NCBI GenBank assembly: GCA_947175265.1
Contig: CAMWMD010000018.1
Span: 1 to 53,836, forward strand
From: an uncultured Porphyromonadaceae bacterium
Lineage (GTDB): Bacteria; Bacteroidota; Bacteroidia; Bacteroidales; Muribaculaceae
DNA: 53,836 nt
Reading direction: 5' to 3'
Positions within the stretch are counted from its first letter, which is position 1. Each line of letters starts with the position of its first letter. The notes beneath the pieces are model-generated. The model saw only the letters and a program-made list of their open reading frames with translations. It was not told where the DNA came from and did no database searches. A program made the translations under genes and the position numbers. Shown piece after piece: positions 32,557-41,631 of this stretch.

Positions 32557-33325
32557 ATTTCACTTTATAACCTATCCATTTTTTCTTTGACAGCAGTTCA
32601 ATATATGCAGGATCGTCTATAACTGCAACCCATCCTTTGCACATCTTTTGAATACCGCTTTTTTGCATTATGGAGACGCTGGTTGTTCTTCCACCGCCAT
32701 CATGGGGTTGGACAATCTTCCCCCAATCATCAACTTCTAATTGATTTTGATAGAAGCATGCTACAATAGTTGGATTCCCATCTATAAAATCCCATAGTAT
32801 AGCTAACAAATGGTTAGTCGTTCTATGGTGTGCTTTCCAATCAAAAGAATTAATTGAACTTACCCTTTGTTCTCCTACCAACGGTTTGGCAAGCCCTTTA
32901 GAGGCTGGTGGCGTGCTTCCACAGGTTGCTTTTATCTCTATCCCTCCGTACTTATACGGGCTGAAAACTTCTTTACTGATAGGGTATTTTTTACCCTTTT
33001 CTTCAGTGTATAGCGTCTTAAAATATTCCTTTTTATCTTCGGTGTCTGTGAGGAGTAGATCTGGATATCCATCTTGATGAAGATTGCTCTGAAGTCTTCC
33101 TTTTGATATTCTCATAACACTTCGTGCAAAATATTCACCAACCATTCCACTAAGATTTCTCATTCCAAGTGTTTCAAAAATATTTATATCAAATTCTTGA
33201 GTAGTTTCATTAAGTTTTAGTAAGGCTTGATTTGCAAAATTCATGGCTTCTACAACATCCTCAATTGAGAGAACCTCTACACCTTGATAATCTATCTTAA
33301 CTGCTTTATTCGTAATATACCGCAT
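32555..33325 (-). CDS. type II restriction endonuclease (PD-(D/E)XK)
   Basis: The 256-residue protein has the nuclease core YPDLLL (P88-D89) and IEIK (E130, K132), fitting PD-x40-E-x-K, with an upstream helix containing E64. Sequence similarity by eye suggests the NgoBV/ScaI-like group, but this is not certain. It cuts unmethylated DNA at the same site protected by the adjacent methyltransferase. A small XRE regulator gene starts 6 bases upstream on the same strand (33544-33332), giving the classic controller-endonuclease order. No transcriptional or codon anomaly is obvious beyond the AT-rich composition of the island. Confidence 0.8.
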   Translation of the reverse strand: MRYITNKAVKIDYQGVEVLSIEDVVEAMNFANQALLKLNETTQEFDINIFETLGMRNLSGMVGEYFARSVMRISKGRLQSNLHQDGYPDLLLTDTEDKKEYFKTLYTEEKGKKYPISKEVFSPYKYGGIEIKATCGSTPPASKGLAKPLVGEQRVSSINSFDWKAHHRTTNHLLAILWDFIDGNPTIVACFYQNQLEVDDWGKIVQPHDGGGRTTSVSIMQKSGIQKMCKGWVAVIDDPAYIELLSKKKWIGYKVK

Positions 33326-33331
33326 ATTAAA

Positions 33332-33544
33332 TTAAAAAAGATCTTTGATTTGTACTTCTAAGGCGTCAGCAATTTTTTTTATGTTGCTGAGTGTAATATT
33401 TCGTTCAGCGCGTTCTATCATACCTATATAGGTACGGTGTACGTTGGCTCTAAAGGCTAATTCTTCCTGTGAAATGCCCTTTTCTTTTCGTAGCCTTTGT
33501 ATGGTCTTACCGAACTGAACTAATGTCGATTTATTAATTTCCAT
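33332..33544 (-). CDS. XRE-family controller protein upstream of the endonuclease
   Basis: The 70-residue protein is a single helix-turn-helix domain (IQRLRKEKGISQEELAFRAN then TYIGMIERAERNITLSNIKK), the size of C-proteins of restriction systems. It starts 6 bases before the endonuclease gene on the same strand, so it likely delays or controls endonuclease expression. Its own upstream region (33545-33600, reading leftward) has no clear operator of the TTGTCA type. With the XRE gene on the methyltransferase side, this system has two distinct controllers. Confidence 0.85.
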   Translation of the reverse strand: MEINKSTLVQFGKTIQRLRKEKGISQEELAFRANVHRTYIGMIERAERNITLSNIKKIADALEVQIKDLF

Positions 33545-34185
33545 TGCTATATATAGTATGCAAATTTATGACGAAGTATATACGCCTACAACATACAATA
33601 ATTAGCATTTAGCTTGTTAATGACTTAATAATGTTATTTTTTCGATTTTATGGAGTTGCGGCTCCGCCGCCGCGCTTTCGTGAACGGAGCCTCGGTCTCC
33701 GCCATACGGCTTCAATCGCTAACTCAACAACCCTTCGGTCACCTCCGAGGAGTTTTGTTGTATATGGACTTTTCGCTTCGGGTCTGTAGACCTTTCGCCT
33801 GATAAGGACTTTTACCGTTCATTATACCCTTTGAGTAGATTTAGTAACTCTACGACCCTGATCCATTTATTGCATCGTCTCTCATCGGGGCGATTATCTT
33901 TCCCTGAACCTCGTCTGCCGGGCTTCTTGTAGTCGTTCTGCTTATGCCGTCATAGTGATTACTCGGTGTTTAATGCGCATTTGGTATGCAGTTGGAAAAA
34001 CCGCCGAAGATGTAACGTATAAGTCATATTGTTGCCGAGGCGTTCAAGAGGATTTAACTGATTATTCGCACCTAAGTGCGTCTGATATTTGCCTCACATC
34101 GTATTGATTTCAATTGTGTTCGGCGATTTCCAATTCATACCCGCGAAGTTAGCGTCCTTATCTACGCTCGAAAAGGGCAGGTAAA
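33545..34185. other. structured gene-free segment between the restriction system and the IS5 element
   Basis: No intact gene is seen in about 640 bases. It contains strong self-complementary stretches, for example GCGGCTCCGCCGCCGC near 33660-33675 and CGGAGCCTCGGTCTCCG near 33687-33703. A larger stem is built from CAACAA and TTGTTG around 33725-33760. Minus-strand short frames (QQYDLYVTSSAVFPTAYQ, SRTTTRSPADEVQGKII) look like former or non-coding sequence of a mobile element; I could not name it. Confidence 0.4.
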
Positions 34186-35095
34186 TTTGATTAAGAGTAT
34201 GTTTACTTTTAAACTAAATTAAATATTAGGATCATGAAAAACCCTCAACCAGAGTGTTGAAAGGAGAAAAAAGGTTTTATCATGCATGTAACTTTCTTCT
34301 ATCAAACACATCTGACCGAGGGTCAATGGTATTATATAAACAAAGTATTCTTTAAAATGATTGCAGACACCGCAAATATTCCCTGCGCTCCATCTTTGAA
34401 GCCGTCCTCTATCTTTTGGTCAGTGGATGTCAGTGGCGTATGTTCCTGAAGGATTTCCCTAAATGGCAATCCGTCTATAAATTCTTCCGTAAATGGAGGG
34501 AGGACGGACGCATAGAGCATTTTATAGAAAAGACGATTATGAAGATCAGAAAGAAGCGTGGCCAGAATGATACACCCAGTGTGGGAGCACTTGATGCTCA
34601 AAGTGTCAAGTGGGGCAACCGGATGAGTGATAACGGGTTTGATGCCAACAAGAAAGTCAAGGGTGTAAAGCGAAGTGTGGTTGTGGACCGCAATTGCTTT
34701 ATATTGGGAAGAAAGGTTGACAACGCGTTGAAACATGACTCCAAACTCGCCTATCCACTTTGTGGGGACACCTCCTTCTTCTGGCCGACCCTCAGGAAGA
34801 TACTCGTGGACAGAGGTTACAGAGGTGAGGTGGCCAATAAGGTAAAGGAAGATTTAAACATAGAGATAGAAGTCAGCAACACACCCAACGGAACAAAAGG
34901 ATTCACCCCGAAGCCTCTCAGATGGGTGGTCGAAAGAACATTTGCATGGCTGGACGCATTCAGAAGGCTCGTCAGAAATTACGAGCATACCGATGAATCT
35001 GCTGAAGAGATGATTGATTTCGCGACTATCAAACTCCTGATTAAGCAGATCTAATAGTTAACAACATTAAAAATGTAAACACACTCTTAATCAAA
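34186..35095 (+). mobile_element. IS5-family insertion sequence
   Basis: Imperfect inverted repeats TTTGATTAAGAGTATGTTTAC (34186-34206) and the complement of a copy near 35071-35095 bound about 910 bases. The element holds a split transposase gene in two frames. Its ends abut the gene-free segment on the left and a lipoprotein gene region on the right. No clear target duplication was seen. Confidence 0.8.
34282..35054 (+). pseudogene. IS5-family transposase, interrupted by a frameshift
   Basis: The first frame begins at ATG 34282 and reads HLTEGQWYYINKVFFK, which matches the N-terminus of DUF4096-type transposases. At an A-tract near 34351-34354 the frame shifts, and the rest (RKYSLRSIFEAVLYLLVSGC) runs in the other frame to 35054. 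The second part has GALDAQSVK, LVDRGYRG and RWVVERTF, the three DDE-type blocks. One extra A would fuse the two frames, so either the A-tract has lost a base or the product relies on frameshifting. A simple loss is more likely. Confidence 0.75.
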
Positions 35096-35169
35096 GATAT
35101 TGAAGTTGTACATTTGCACGACTTCATTATTAAATTTATCCTTATGTATAGGTAACATCCTGTAATGAT

Positions 35170-35838
35170 TCAACGTAATTCTTTCTCTTTCATTATGAAT
35201 GGAAGGAGGATCTTCTCAAAATTATCCTTTGATATTATACGATAATGAAACCGGACTGAATCATTGAATCTTTTACTGTGGTGGGCTATAAAATTACTTT
35301 TCTTGAACTGATCCGCGAGTGCCAAGCGATCTTCCTCCTCATTCATGAAATGATAATTCCCGGCAGTTATCAAACTGTCAACCTTTCCCCAGATATTCAT
35401 CCACACTTCGCCCGGAGGAGGTGTTATATTTTGTAGACTGTTGACGAACGCATTGAAGAAAACATCGTAAGGAATTATACTATCCTTGATTAATGAAAGA
35501 TTCACCCTGTAGAAATTGCCTTTATAACCGGTTTTCTCATAGAGAGGCCCACCAAACGTACTATCATCCATCAATTCAGAACGGAGATATCTTCCGGATG
35601 CGGCAGTATCCTTAAGGATGTGACCCGGTCCGAAAAAATCCTGCATGAAATTTTTATAGATGTCGCGATATTGCGAACTTGGATAGTGGCTCACCTGATA
35701 AGCCAATGCAGTGTTTATTGAATCTGTCAAAGTAGCATTACTGCCGTAATAAAAGATGTAGGTATTTCGTTTTCCTATGTTACATCCTCCTGTCACAACA
35801 ATCATTGCACTCAACAACCAATATAATTTTTTCTTCAT
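35170..35838 (-). CDS. lipoprotein of unknown function
   Basis: The product from the ATG at 35838 is about 222 residues and begins with a lipoprotein signal (MKKKLYWLLSAMIVVTGGC, lipobox VTGGC). The mature protein contains YRDIYKNFMQDFFGPGHILK and EVWMNIWGKVDSLI; these recur in uncharacterised Bacteroidetes lipoproteins of which I recall no function. A longer start at 36018 would cover the overlapping DUF4405 gene and has no signal, so it is not used. It is likely attached to the periplasmic or outer-membrane side. Just downstream is the right inverted repeat of the IS5 element, about 75 bases past the stop. Confidence 0.7.
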   Translation of the reverse strand: MKKKLYWLLSAMIVVTGGCNIGKRNTYIFYYGSNATLTDSINTALAYQVSHYPSSQYRDIYKNFMQDFFGPGHILKDTAASGRYLRSELMDDSTFGGPLYEKTGYKGNFYRVNLSLIKDSIIPYDVFFNAFVNSLQNITPPPGEVWMNIWGKVDSLITAGNYHFMNEEEDRLALADQFKKSNFIAHHSKRFNDSVRFHYRIISKDNFEKILLPFIMKEKELR

Positions 35839-35918
35839 AAGTCTTTTTTCCACTTTTGCAATAATGCGCTTAGCTATCTGAAAACAAGAGTCATAATAAT
35901 TGTATAGTTTCCGTCTTT

Positions 35919-36353
35919 CTATTTTTTTATTTTCCTCAGGCGATTCCATCCCGGTATTCCACGAATTAAATGAACAACTGCCGTCAATGTCATCAGTATT
36001 CCAAACCAAAAGTGCCAAAGCCCCAAGTGCGGAATCTTTATTGGTGACAGGAGTTTCACCAGCCCGGTAATGAACGTCAGACCAATAAAAAGAATCAAAG
36101 CCCGAGTATCAATCCAAAACCAAGTATATTTTGCTCTGAGAGCATTGAGCATCTTTTTGAATTGCAAGCCATGTACTATTGTTAAGGCAGCCATCACGAA
36201 GCCGCATATCCAATGCACAACCTTGATGCCTGGTCGCGGCTCAATGATTATTCCGTGCTTTTTCAGATGCAGAATAATCCCTGTGACAAGAGTTGCCAAA
36301 AATAAAACTATTAAAGTCATCCCTAAAGATGCCTTTGTTTTCGGTGTTACCAT
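35919..36353 (-). CDS. DUF4405-like membrane protein
   Basis: The 144-residue protein has four membrane helices (about 11-27, 42-62, 82-100 and 113-133) with histidines in or near the helices (HLKKHG, HWICG, HGLQF, HFWFG, VVHLIRG). This matches the DUF4405 family, a cytochrome-b-like membrane domain possibly binding heme. The direction is the same as the lipoprotein gene at 35838, 80 bases apart, so the two may be coexpressed. No electron partner is visible. Confidence 0.82.
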   Translation of the reverse strand: MVTPKTKASLGMTLIVLFLATLVTGIILHLKKHGIIIEPRPGIKVVHWICGFVMAALTIVHGLQFKKMLNALRAKYTWFWIDTRALILFIGLTFITGLVKLLSPIKIPHLGLWHFWFGILMTLTAVVHLIRGIPGWNRLRKIKK

Positions 36354-36462
36354 CCTTAATTTATGTTTGATAAATATTTTCTCATTGTTATAACCGCGAA
36401 ATTAATGAAATAAACTGCCTCTTCCAAGAATATCTTAATATTGAGGTCGAATTTATATTTTT

Positions 36463-38022
36463 TCATGTCGTTTCTATCGCCCAATCTGTCAATGTGTGTG
36501 TCTCCGTCGAGAAATTGGCACCTATCAGAAATATAGACCTGCTGTCACTTCCGAACGGCGTTGCATATCCTTTCTCCTTTATTTGCCGGAGGGCCTTTTC
36601 GGCACTTCCATCCACTTTAAATTCAAAAATAAAGACTTGATGGTCTGTAAGAATCTGCATGTCGCATCTTCCTCGGCTTGAATGAATCTCTGTCCTTACT
36701 TCCAATCCCAGCATCTTGCAGACTATAGCCATCAAATTCTGAAAATGGATTTCCTTATTAATCTCCGGCATAGAGTCTGTATCGGCAAAAAGACTTTGGA
36801 GTCGAATCATAAAACCCTCGATATTTCCATCTCGTATATCACCAAGAAAACTAAAAAGATCAAACGTTGTCCTCCCTCCATATCCTCGTAGGAAATAATT
36901 GGATAGTGAATCCCAAAATCCTTCATATACTTCCCGATTTGGAAATCCCAAGGTGTATTGACGAGTTAGAGATTCATAACTCTTTATCGTAAGGTAACCG
37001 GCTTGATACAGCAAAGGCACCAGGTCGCGGCTACTGTCTGTCATATCGTTCAGAGCAGCTTCATTCCGTCGCACTCCGTCGAGGTCTGCCAGAAGATATC
37101 CGTTCTTCTTTATCAATTTGATAAGATATGAGGGAGAACCTGTCGAAAACCAATAATGATTGAAATCTTCGGAATCAAACGCACTCAACAAACTGAATGG
37201 ATTATAGACAAACTCACCCTTCTTTGCAAAATGATAGCCATCGTAAAGACGTTTGAACGATTCCCATGTCTCATCTTCTGTTAGGTCGTTCTCTTCAGAA
37301 AACTCCGTCACCGACTTCTTGAAATCCCTCTTGAATTCACTCTCGCTGATTCCGCAAACTGAATTAAATTTCGGAAGCATGGAAATATCCTTAAGATTGT
37401 TCAGTCCACTGAAAACAGAAACCTTTCCGAATTTCGAGACACCCGTCAGCATGGCAAACCGTATATACTCATCATTCCCTTTTATCACAGAATAGAAACT
37501 CCTCAATTCCGACTTAATATTTTCGAGCAATTCCTGATTATGAAGACAGTCAAGTATCGGTTTGTCATACTCATCTATCAGTATTACAACTTTTTGACCA
37601 TATTTTTCAAAGGCCTGACGGATAAGTTCCATAAAACGTTCCTGAGGACTACGGGCTTCCGAAGACAAACCATAATCCTTCTCTATGAAATTAAGATTGC
37701 CGTCGAGCCTTATCCTCAGCCGTTCTATATTGATATAGTTTGCCGGACTCAAATCAAATCTGAAAACCGGATAAGTTTTCCATTCGGTCTCCAACTCCGA
37801 TATTGCCAAACCTTCAAACAGCTCTTTCCTACCCTTAAAATATGCCTCCAGAGTTGACATCAGCAGACTTTTTCCAAACCGACGCGGTCGGCTTAGAAAA
37901 ACATAATCAGAACTATTGATTATTTCTTTTATAAAAATAGTTTTATCAATATAGAAAAGATTTTCTTCCCTTATTTTACTAAAGGTCTGTATTCCGACTG
38001 GATATTTTATAGTCTTTGGCAT
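36463..38022 (-). CDS. AAA-ATPase-like protein with C-terminal PD-(D/E)XK nuclease domain
   Basis: The 519-residue protein (ATG 38022) has an N-terminal AAA-ATPase-like domain: Walker A-type RPRRFGKSLL near 40-50 and Walker B-type VVILIDEYDKPI near 150-161. A C-terminal PD-(D/E)XK-type domain (GRCDMQILT then VFIFEFKVDGSAEKALRQI, near 460-500) follows. This is the widespread AAA-ATPase_like/DUF1703 family, often present in many copies in gut Bacteroidetes and seen next to mobile genes. Its role is unknown; a link to DNA transactions or phage defence is only inference. A TATATTTG -7 box complement is at 38050-38057, supporting the start used. Confidence 0.88.
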   Translation of the reverse strand: MPKTIKYPVGIQTFSKIREENLFYIDKTIFIKEIINSSDYVFLSRPRRFGKSLLMSTLEAYFKGRKELFEGLAISELETEWKTYPVFRFDLSPANYINIERLRIRLDGNLNFIEKDYGLSSEARSPQERFMELIRQAFEKYGQKVVILIDEYDKPILDCLHNQELLENIKSELRSFYSVIKGNDEYIRFAMLTGVSKFGKVSVFSGLNNLKDISMLPKFNSVCGISESEFKRDFKKSVTEFSEENDLTEDETWESFKRLYDGYHFAKKGEFVYNPFSLLSAFDSEDFNHYWFSTGSPSYLIKLIKKNGYLLADLDGVRRNEAALNDMTDSSRDLVPLLYQAGYLTIKSYESLTRQYTLGFPNREVYEGFWDSLSNYFLRGYGGRTTFDLFSFLGDIRDGNIEGFMIRLQSLFADTDSMPEINKEIHFQNLMAIVCKMLGLEVRTEIHSSRGRCDMQILTDHQVFIFEFKVDGSAEKALRQIKEKGYATPFGSDSRSIFLIGANFSTETHTLTDWAIETT

Positions 38023-38264
38023 ATATTGATTCTTTTGGATTTCCTCCTGCAAATATAAGCATTTCCTATATTTTTTATACCTCCCTGCCTTACAATTAAT
38101 GCTTTTTTATGAGCGTTGCACTTGATAACTTATTTGTCACTGTTATTTGTACCAAAAGTAAAGTAAACTGAGAATCCTATCGATTCTCAATATCCTTAAG
38201 ACGACGATTAAGCACATTGACTGTTATTGGTTGGATCGCACTTGCCTGGCAAGCGGGAAAAAGA

Positions 38265-38390
38265 ATGGCAGTCAAAGATGAACTGGAAAGATTTCCGGAT
38301 AGAAAAAATGTAATGCAACTTCGGCGTAATTATTGTTGGTTAACAATAATAGCCGGGGTAGTCCTCATTTTAATTGCAATTATAATCTGA
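38265..38390 (+). CDS. possible small membrane protein or gene remnant
   Basis: From ATG 38265 the frame gives 41 residues (MAVKDELERFPDRKNV), ending in one hydrophobic helix (CWLTIIAGVVLILIAIII). Coding sense extends upstream to about 38172 (IGWIALAWQAGKRM, a second hydrophobic stretch) without an ATG, only TTG at 38217. This suggests either a two-helix protein starting at TTG or a truncated gene. No family is recognised. Confidence 0.35.
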   Translation: MAVKDELERFPDRKNVMQLRRNYCWLTIIAGVVLILIAIII

Positions 38391-38548
38391 TCTATACGGG
38401 AATAGTATCTAATTAAAAATCGTATTCCTCAAACTCGACAATCTTCAATGTCGATATCTTCAATTCATACCTTAACTCCACTACCCTCTTGTGATCCATT
38501 ACCGCAACCGGCATTTATCATCCCAATCAAGGGAAGAAGCATCCTAAT

Positions 38549-38579
38549 TTTGAAACGATAATTCTTTTTTGTAATTTTG
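38549..38579 (+). promoter_or_regulatory. Bacteroidetes-type promoter of valS
   Basis: TTTG at 38549-38552, a 19-base spacer, then TAATTTTG at 38572-38579 is a close match to the consensus. The start codon at 38604 is 24 bases after the box. Confidence 0.85.
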
Positions 38580-38603
38580 CCAAAATTTAAATTCTTTTCA
38601 ATC

Positions 38604-41228
38604 ATGAGCGAATTAGCCACAAAATACAACCCTTCCGAGGTGGAAGACAAATGGTATGCCTATTGGATGGAGCATGGCCTTTTCCACTCTGAACCGGACA
38701 ATCGTGAACCTTTCTGCATCGTTATCCCTCCTCCGAATGTAACCGGTGTGCTCCACATGGGACACATGCTCAATAATACTATACAGGATATCCTGACACG
38801 CCGCGCGCGCATGCAGGGCAAGAATGCACTGTGGGTGCCCGGCACTGACCATGCCGCAATCTCAACGGAAGCAAAAGTCGTGGCTAAACTCGCTCAGGAT
38901 GGCATAAAGAAAACAGATCTCTCTCGTGAGGAATTCCTCAACCATGCCTGGGACTGGACACACAAATACGGTGGCATCATCCTCCAGCAACTCCGCAAAC
39001 TCGGTGCTTCCTGCGACTGGGAGCGCACTGCTTTCACAATGGACGAAACTCGCTCCAAAAGCGTGATGCGAGTATTTTGTGAACTATACAACCGCGGTCT
39101 GATTTACCGTGGTGTCCGTATGGTCAACTGGGATCCCAAGGCACTCACCGCGCTCTCCGACGAGGAGGTGATCTACAAAGAGGAACAGAGCAAACTCTTC
39201 TTTCTCAAATATATGGTGGAGGGTGGCGACGGCAAATATATCGTGGTTGCCACGACTCGCCCCGAAACCATTCTCGGAGATACCGCCGTCTGTGTGAATC
39301 CCAATGACGAGAGATACTCCTGGCTCAAGGGTAAACGTGTGATAGTGCCCATGGTAGGCAGATCCGTGCCCATCATTATGGACGATTATGTCGAGATGGA
39401 CTTCGGTACTGGTTGCCTCAAGGTGACTCCGGCCCATGACGTCAACGACTATATGCTCGGCGACAAATATAATCTTGAGACAATCGACATATTCAACGAT
39501 AACGGTACAATCTCCGAAGCCGGCGGCATGTATGTCGGCATGGATCGTTTCGATGTCCGCAAACAGATTATGGAAGACCTCCAGAAAGCTGGCCTCGTGG
39601 AAAAAGTGGAGGATTACGTCAACAAGGTTGGCCATTCAGAGCGCACGGATGCCGTAATCGAGCCGAAACTATCCATGCAGTGGTTCGTTAAGATGCAAGA
39701 CCTCGCCGTGCCCGCGCTTGAGGCTGTGGAATCCGACTACATCAAATTTGTCCCTGCAAAATACAAGAACACTTACCGTTACTGGATGACCAATATCAAA
39801 GACTGGTGTATCTCCCGTCAACTTTGGTGGGGCCACCAGATTCCCGCATGGTATCTCCCCTCCGGCGGGTATGTGGTTGCAGAAAACGAGGAGGAAGCTC
39901 TCCTCAGGGCGATAGAGAAGACCGGAAATCCGGAACTGACTCTCGACGACCTTAAGCGTGACCCTGACTGTCTCGACACATGGTTCTCCTCTTGGCTTTG
40001 GCCCATTTCCCTCTTCAACGGTATCCTTGATCCCGGAAACGAGGAATTCAAGTATTATTACCCCACAACCGATCTTGTGACGGGACCCGACATAATCTTC
40101 TTCTGGGTCGCAAGAATGATTATAGCCGGATATGCTTTCTGCGATGACAAACCCTTCAGCAATGTCTATTTCACGGGTATTGTCCGTGATAAGATAGGGC
40201 GCAAGATGTCAAAATCCCTCGGCAACTCCCCCGATCCTCTCGAACTCATCGAAAAATTCGGTGCCGACGGTGTGCGAATGGGTATTATGCTTGCCGCTCC
40301 TGCCGGTCACGACATTATGTATGACGACTCCCTCTGCGAGCAAGGACGTAATTTCTGCAATAAGATTTGGAATGCTTTCCGTCTCGTAAAGGGCTGGGAG
40401 GTAGATAAGGATATACCTCAGCCGGAAGTGGCAAAACGGGGTATTGAATGGTTTGAGGCTGAAATGAACCGCTGTCTTATCGAGGTGGAAGACCTTATGG
40501 GGAAATTCCGTATCTCTGAAGCCCTGATGGCTATCTATAAACTTTTCTGGGATGAATTCTCTTCATGGTATCTTGAGGTGGTTAAGCCGGCATACGGCTC
40601 CCCTATTGACGGAAAGACATACGAAGACACCCTCCGTTTCTTCGATATCCTCCTTCGTCTGCTCCACCCGTTCATGCCGTTCATCACTGAAGAACTGTGG
40701 CAACATCTTTATGACCGTAAAGAGGGTGAGAGCATCATGACAGCTCAACTCCCGACTGCGGAGGGATTTGACGCCGCCATAATTGAGAAGTTTGACAATC
40801 TCAAAGAGGTGGTGGCCGGAATACGCACCGTCCGCAAGCAAAAGCAAATTGCACAGCGTGAGCCCCTTGAACTCCTCGTAAAAGGCCCGCATGACGGATT
40901 CCTTGACAGTGTGATTGAAAAGATGGGTAACATCTCCTCCATCAAGTCGGTGGATGAGAAACCCGCCGCAGCCGCTTCCTTCATAGTTGCCTCTACAGAA
41001 TACTCTATCCCGGTAAGCGCGAATATCAACGTGGAGGAAGAGATCAAGAAACTTAATGCCGATCTTGAGTATCAGGAAAAATTCCTCAACTCCGTTCGTA
41101 AGAAACTTGCCAACGAAAAGTTTGTGGCTAATGCTCCGGAGAAAGTTGTGGCTCTCGAACGCAAGAAGGAATCTGATGCCCTTGATAAGATAGCGGCGAT
41201 AAAGGCAGCGATATCAGCACTCGCATGA
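38604..41228 (+). CDS. valS: valyl-tRNA synthetase
   Basis: The 874-residue enzyme charges tRNA-Val in the cytosol. It has the class I HIGH-type motif ([11 protein letters not shown], about 43-53), the KMSKS motif ([14 protein letters not shown]), a CP1 editing domain, and the C-terminal coiled coil typical of ValRS ([20 protein letters not shown]). Length fits the family. The ATG at 38604 is preferred over a TTG nine codons upstream that falls inside the -7 box region. It is followed by a long perfect palindrome and then a tandem repeat region. Confidence 0.97.
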   Translation: MSELATKYNPSEVEDKWYAYWMEHGLFHSEPDNREPFCIVIPPPNVTGVLHMGHMLNNTIQDILTRRARMQGKNALWVPGTDHAAISTEAKVVAKLAQDGIKKTDLSREEFLNHAWDWTHKYGGIILQQLRKLGASCDWERTAFTMDETRSKSVMRVFCELYNRGLIYRGVRMVNWDPKALTALSDEEVIYKEEQSKLFFLKYMVEGGDGKYIVVATTRPETILGDTAVCVNPNDERYSWLKGKRVIVPMVGRSVPIIMDDYVEMDFGTGCLKVTPAHDVNDYMLGDKYNLETIDIFNDNGTISEAGGMYVGMDRFDVRKQIMEDLQKAGLVEKVEDYVNKVGHSERTDAVIEPKLSMQWFVKMQDLAVPALEAVESDYIKFVPAKYKNTYRYWMTNIKDWCISRQLWWGHQIPAWYLPSGGYVVAENEEEALLRAIEKTGNPELTLDDLKRDPDCLDTWFSSWLWPISLFNGILDPGNEEFKYYYPTTDLVTGPDIIFFWVARMIIAGYAFCDDKPFSNVYFTGIVRDKIGRKMSKSLGNSPDPLELIEKFGADGVRMGIMLAAPAGHDIMYDDSLCEQGRNFCNKIWNAFRLVKGWEVDKDIPQPEVAKRGIEWFEAEMNRCLIEVEDLMGKFRISEALMAIYKLFWDEFSSWYLEVVKPAYGSPIDGKTYEDTLRFFDILLRLLHPFMPFITEELWQHLYDRKEGESIMTAQLPTAEGFDAAIIEKFDNLKEVVAGIRTVRKQKQIAQREPLELLVKGPHDGFLDSVIEKMGNISSIKSVDEKPAAAASFIVASTEYSIPVSANINVEEEIKKLNADLEYQEKFLNSVRKKLANEKFVANAPEKVVALERKKESDALDKIAAIKAAISALA

Positions 41229-41303
41229 ACAATGACAACATAAATCTTGATTCATTCGTCAAAAATTCAAACGCATAGTCAGGATTTACAATAATATAAA
41301 TAC

Positions 41304-41349
41304 CTCTAACATAAAAGGCTGTCAACGTTGACAGCCTTTTATGTTAGAG
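41304..41349 (+). terminator. 46-base perfect palindrome after valS
   Basis: The sequence CTCTAACATAAAAGGCTGTCAAC and its exact complement directly abut one another (arms 41304-41326 and 41327-41349). The hairpin with a T-rich right arm (CCTTTTATG) is the likely valS terminator, although arm length and perfection are unusual for a normal terminator. Confidence 0.7.
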
Positions 41350-41381
41350 AATATTTCATATAAGAGAAAGTTATAAAACAA

Positions 41382-41425
41382 AAGCGCCGGGATACTTCGC
41401 GTATACCGGCACCGTAATATTCATG
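41382..41425. other. hairpin with a sequence block shared by the downstream tandem repeat
   Basis: GCCGGGATAC and GTATACCGGC pair around TTCGC at about 41386-41410. Immediately after is TTCATGATGTAAGGTAGTTAG (41420-41440), nearly the same as TTCATGATGTTAGGTTAGTT in the 149-bp units. On the minus strand the hairpin is followed by TTTTGTTTT, so it could end a leftward transcript. Confidence 0.5.
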
Positions 41426-41631
41426 ATGTAAGGTAGTTAGTATATCGTAACGACCTTTACAGTCATTCTTATTACCTTGTTTCAATACTTACACACCGCT
41501 AAATTAATTAAATTTTTTTAATTAAGCATTATCTTTTCAGAAATTTTTATCTAAAAAATTCATTTTCTATCAAAAAATCAAAATTATACAAATTTTTTAC
41601 TGTCATATCGAACAATTTCACCTATCCCTAT

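Larger units (their letters stand above)
38053..38603. other. intergenic region with a possible small membrane ORF and an inverted repeat
   Basis: About 550 bases. It contains the perfect inverted repeat TGAGAATC/GATTCTCA at 38169-38189, a frame ending at 38390 that encodes a short hydrophobic tail (see the entry at 38265), and the valS promoter at 38549-38579. Otherwise nothing is recognised. Confidence 0.5.

Noticed and set aside
29470..35095. Composite transposon formed by the two insertion sequences
   Set aside because: The elements belong to different families (IS4 and IS5) with different ends, so they cannot move the island together as a standard composite transposon.
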